Assembly: GCA_002392545.1 (NCBI GenBank)
Contig: DGHF01000118.1
Span: forward strand, 1 to 5,544
Length of the DNA: 5,544 nt
From: Ruminococcus sp. UBA3855
GTDB taxonomy: Bacteria; Bacillota; Clostridia; Oscillospirales; Ruminococcaceae
Direction: 5' to 3'
A model generated the notes under the pieces. It was not told where the DNA came from. It ran no database searches and saw only the letters and a program-made list of their open reading frames with translations. A program made the position numbers and the translations under genes. This document shows, piece by piece, positions 4,220 through 5,544 of this stretch (positions within the stretch are counted from its first letter, which is position 1; each line of letters opens with the position of its first letter).

Positions 4220-4408
4220 TGTAGATATATTGATATAGTTTGCAATGACTTTTCAAAAAGGTATTACGGCTGTTGTGCCTGCTCTGCTGACAGCCGTCCC
4301 TCCTTATATGGATGGGTATGTAAAGTAATTTCAAGCGGTATAGTGTGTCTACAGCAACTTCATATTTTATCAACCGACCCTTGGGCGGAAAGAGAAAGGG
4401 GCATGAGA
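4220..4408 (+). promoter_or_regulatory. Long structured 5' leader of the FTR1 mRNA
   Basis: A perfect 8-bp stem, ACGGCTGT/ACAGCCGT (4266-4273 with 4290-4297), encloses a 16-base loop. A second hairpin follows at once, CCCTCC with GGATGGG (4298-4303, 4310-4316). Just before the gene, CCCTT (4378-4382) can pair with AAGGG (4396-4400), which would cover the ribosome site. A leader this long and structured before a transporter gene suggests RNA-level control. I do not recognise it as a known riboswitch class. No ORF with a ribosome site is evident within it. Confidence 0.4.
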
Positions 4409-5544
4409 ATGCTATTTCAAAAACGAAGGTTTTCGGGAGCGGTTGCAGTTGTTTTCATGGCAGTGTTTTTGATGTTTTCCCTGACTGGTCTCTCTGTATC
4501 AGCATCTGATATTGAATACTATGCATCTTGGGAAGATTACGTGGCTGGTGGTGAACCTTCCGCCACTTGGAATGACAAAGCCAATGCGATTGATGACGTT
4601 TTGGAAGCGTCCTATCGGCTTTATGTCAGCGGAAATCAGGACGAAGCCTACATCGCTGTGCGAAATACCTACAATTTCTATTATGAAACATCTGGTTTCG
4701 AGCGGAATGTCAACGGTTATTCCGGTTCGGAAGTCAGCAAGGCGGAATTGCAGTTTAAGACTGCCCGAAAGGCTGTCAAGAACGGCGCAGATGAAGCGGA
4801 AATTGCATCAGAATTCAATGAGCTGAGCGAAATTCTGCATATTCAGGCGAATCATCTGGATGGTATCGGAGATACCGGCTCTAGTGGTCTGAACCTGACC
4901 GGAGAACCAGAAGCAGAGCCTGAACCGGCTGTTGATAATCCTGATGCAGTGGAAGTATCCGACAGTCCAGCCGAAGAAACACAGGCGACGGAAGCCGTAC
5001 CACCTGCGAATTCCGGCAGAAGTAATGCAATGGTGACATTTTGGGCATGTTTCGGAATTATCCTCCGTGAAGGATTAGAAGCGATTTTGGTTGTTGGTGC
5101 GATTATCGCCTATCTGGTGAAATCCGGCAACAAGGATAAACTGAAATTTGTCTATGCTGGAAGTGTTCTAGCGATTGGAGCAAGTTTCGTCTGTGCATGG
5201 CTTTTGAGTCTGCTCAAACTTGCGAACACGGCAAATCAGGAAATTATTGAGGGTGTGACGGCTTTAACAGCAGTATTGGTACTGTTCTATGTAAGCAATT
5301 GGATGGTATCGAAAGCGGAGTCGGATGCATGGAATCAGTACATTGACAATCAGGTGAAAATGTCAGCGGAAACAGGAAGTATGTTTACATTGGCATTTAC
5401 AGCGTTTCTTGCAGTATTCCGTGAGGGTGCAGAAGTAATTCTGTTTTATCAGCCTCTCCTTGCAGATGCAAGCAGTGTAAGTTGGGTATGGGCTGGATTT
5501 GGTGCAGGGTGTGTAGTACTGGTATTTGTATTTCTGGCAATCCG
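4409..5544 (+). CDS. ftr1: FTR1-family iron permease with N-terminal extracellular domain, 3' end outside the window
   Basis: FTR1/EfeU permeases move iron across the membrane using REGxE motifs in transmembrane helices. Both are here: REGLEAIL (220-227) and REGAEVILFY (338-347), plus the family block EGVTAL..VLVLFYVSNWM before the second. The start at 4409 has AAGGGG seven bases upstream; the ATG at 4403 is too close to it. Residues 1-32 form a signal peptide (basic MLFQKRR, a hydrophobic core, SVSA before the cut). A predicted helical extracellular domain follows (about 33-160), then an acidic, Pro/Glu/Ala-rich linker (165-203), and the membrane domain from about 207. This layout is familiar in Gram-positive FTR1 proteins. 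The frame is open to the window edge, with probably 150-250 residues missing. It is monocistronic as far as can be seen. Confidence 0.92.
   Translation, partial: MLFQKRRFSGAVAVVFMAVFLMFSLTGLSVSASDIEYYASWEDYVAGGEPSATWNDKANAIDDVLEASYRLYVSGNQDEAYIAVRNTYNFYYETSGFERNVNGYSGSEVSKAELQFKTARKAVKNGADEAEIASEFNELSEILHIQANHLDGIGDTGSSGLNLTGEPEAEPEPAVDNPDAVEVSDSPAEETQATEAVPPANSGRSNAMVTFWACFGIILREGLEAILVVGAIIAYLVKSGNKDKLKFVYAGSVLAIGASFVCAWLLSLLKLANTANQEIIEGVTALTAVLVLFYVSNWMVSKAESDAWNQYIDNQVKMSAETGSMFTLAFTAFLAVFREGAEVILFYQPLLADASSVSWVWAGFGAGCVVLVFVFLAI

Noticed and set aside
4152..4373. Minus ORF of 73 codons in the FTR1 leader
   Set aside because: There is no ribosome site or homology, and it overlaps a promoter and hairpins on the other strand.
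4512..4826. Plus ORF of 104 codons inside the FTR1 gene
   Set aside because: It is an out-of-frame shadow of the permease, which is open from 4409 to the window edge.

Overview
The window looks like a piece of a chromosome from a gut Clostridia (Bacillota) species, possibly a Ruminococcus relative. The clues are the sigma-A style promoters with 17-18 base spacers, strong AGG-rich ribosome sites, A+T-rich intergenic DNA, and protein families common in that group (DUF421, FTR1, an IS1341-type TnpB, a DUF1703 nuclease-like protein). The genus is an inference.

Layout. At the left, a DUF421/YetF-type membrane protein gene runs off the edge on the minus strand (1-542). Divergent from it is a sigma-A promoter driving a tRNA-Leu(UAA) whose anticodon loop is split by a 239-base group I intron (tRNA 653-977, intron 688-926). 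The intron sits between U34 and A35, the site used by the cyanobacterial and plastid tRNA-Leu introns, and its core helices can be drawn by eye. A rho-independent terminator follows.

From about 1057 to 3971 lies a graveyard of mobile DNA abutting the 3' end of the tRNA. It holds the C-terminus of a tyrosine integrase, a broken tnpB with its own promoter, and the C-terminus of a mobilisation relaxase. Next come two intact genes in one operon, a ribbon-helix-helix protein followed by a metallo-beta-lactamase-fold hydrolase. After these are an ISL3-like transposase tail, a short minus-strand tnpB-derived element (hairpin, promoter, internal deletion, probable omega-RNA/right end), and the C-terminus of a DUF1703 PD-(D/E)XK protein split by a clean 97-base insertion flanked by CTAA.

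The right end returns to apparently ordinary chromosome. A sigma-A promoter and a leader of about 190 bases with strong hairpins precede an FTR1-family iron permease with a signal peptide, which runs off the right edge.

The genes do not form one pathway. The best reading is an integration hotspot at an intron-bearing tRNA gene where successive mobile elements have landed and decayed. The self-splicing tRNA intron is the most notable feature. The orphan omega-RNA-like element, the surviving RHH-MBL pair, the 97-base insertion and the FTR1 leader come next.
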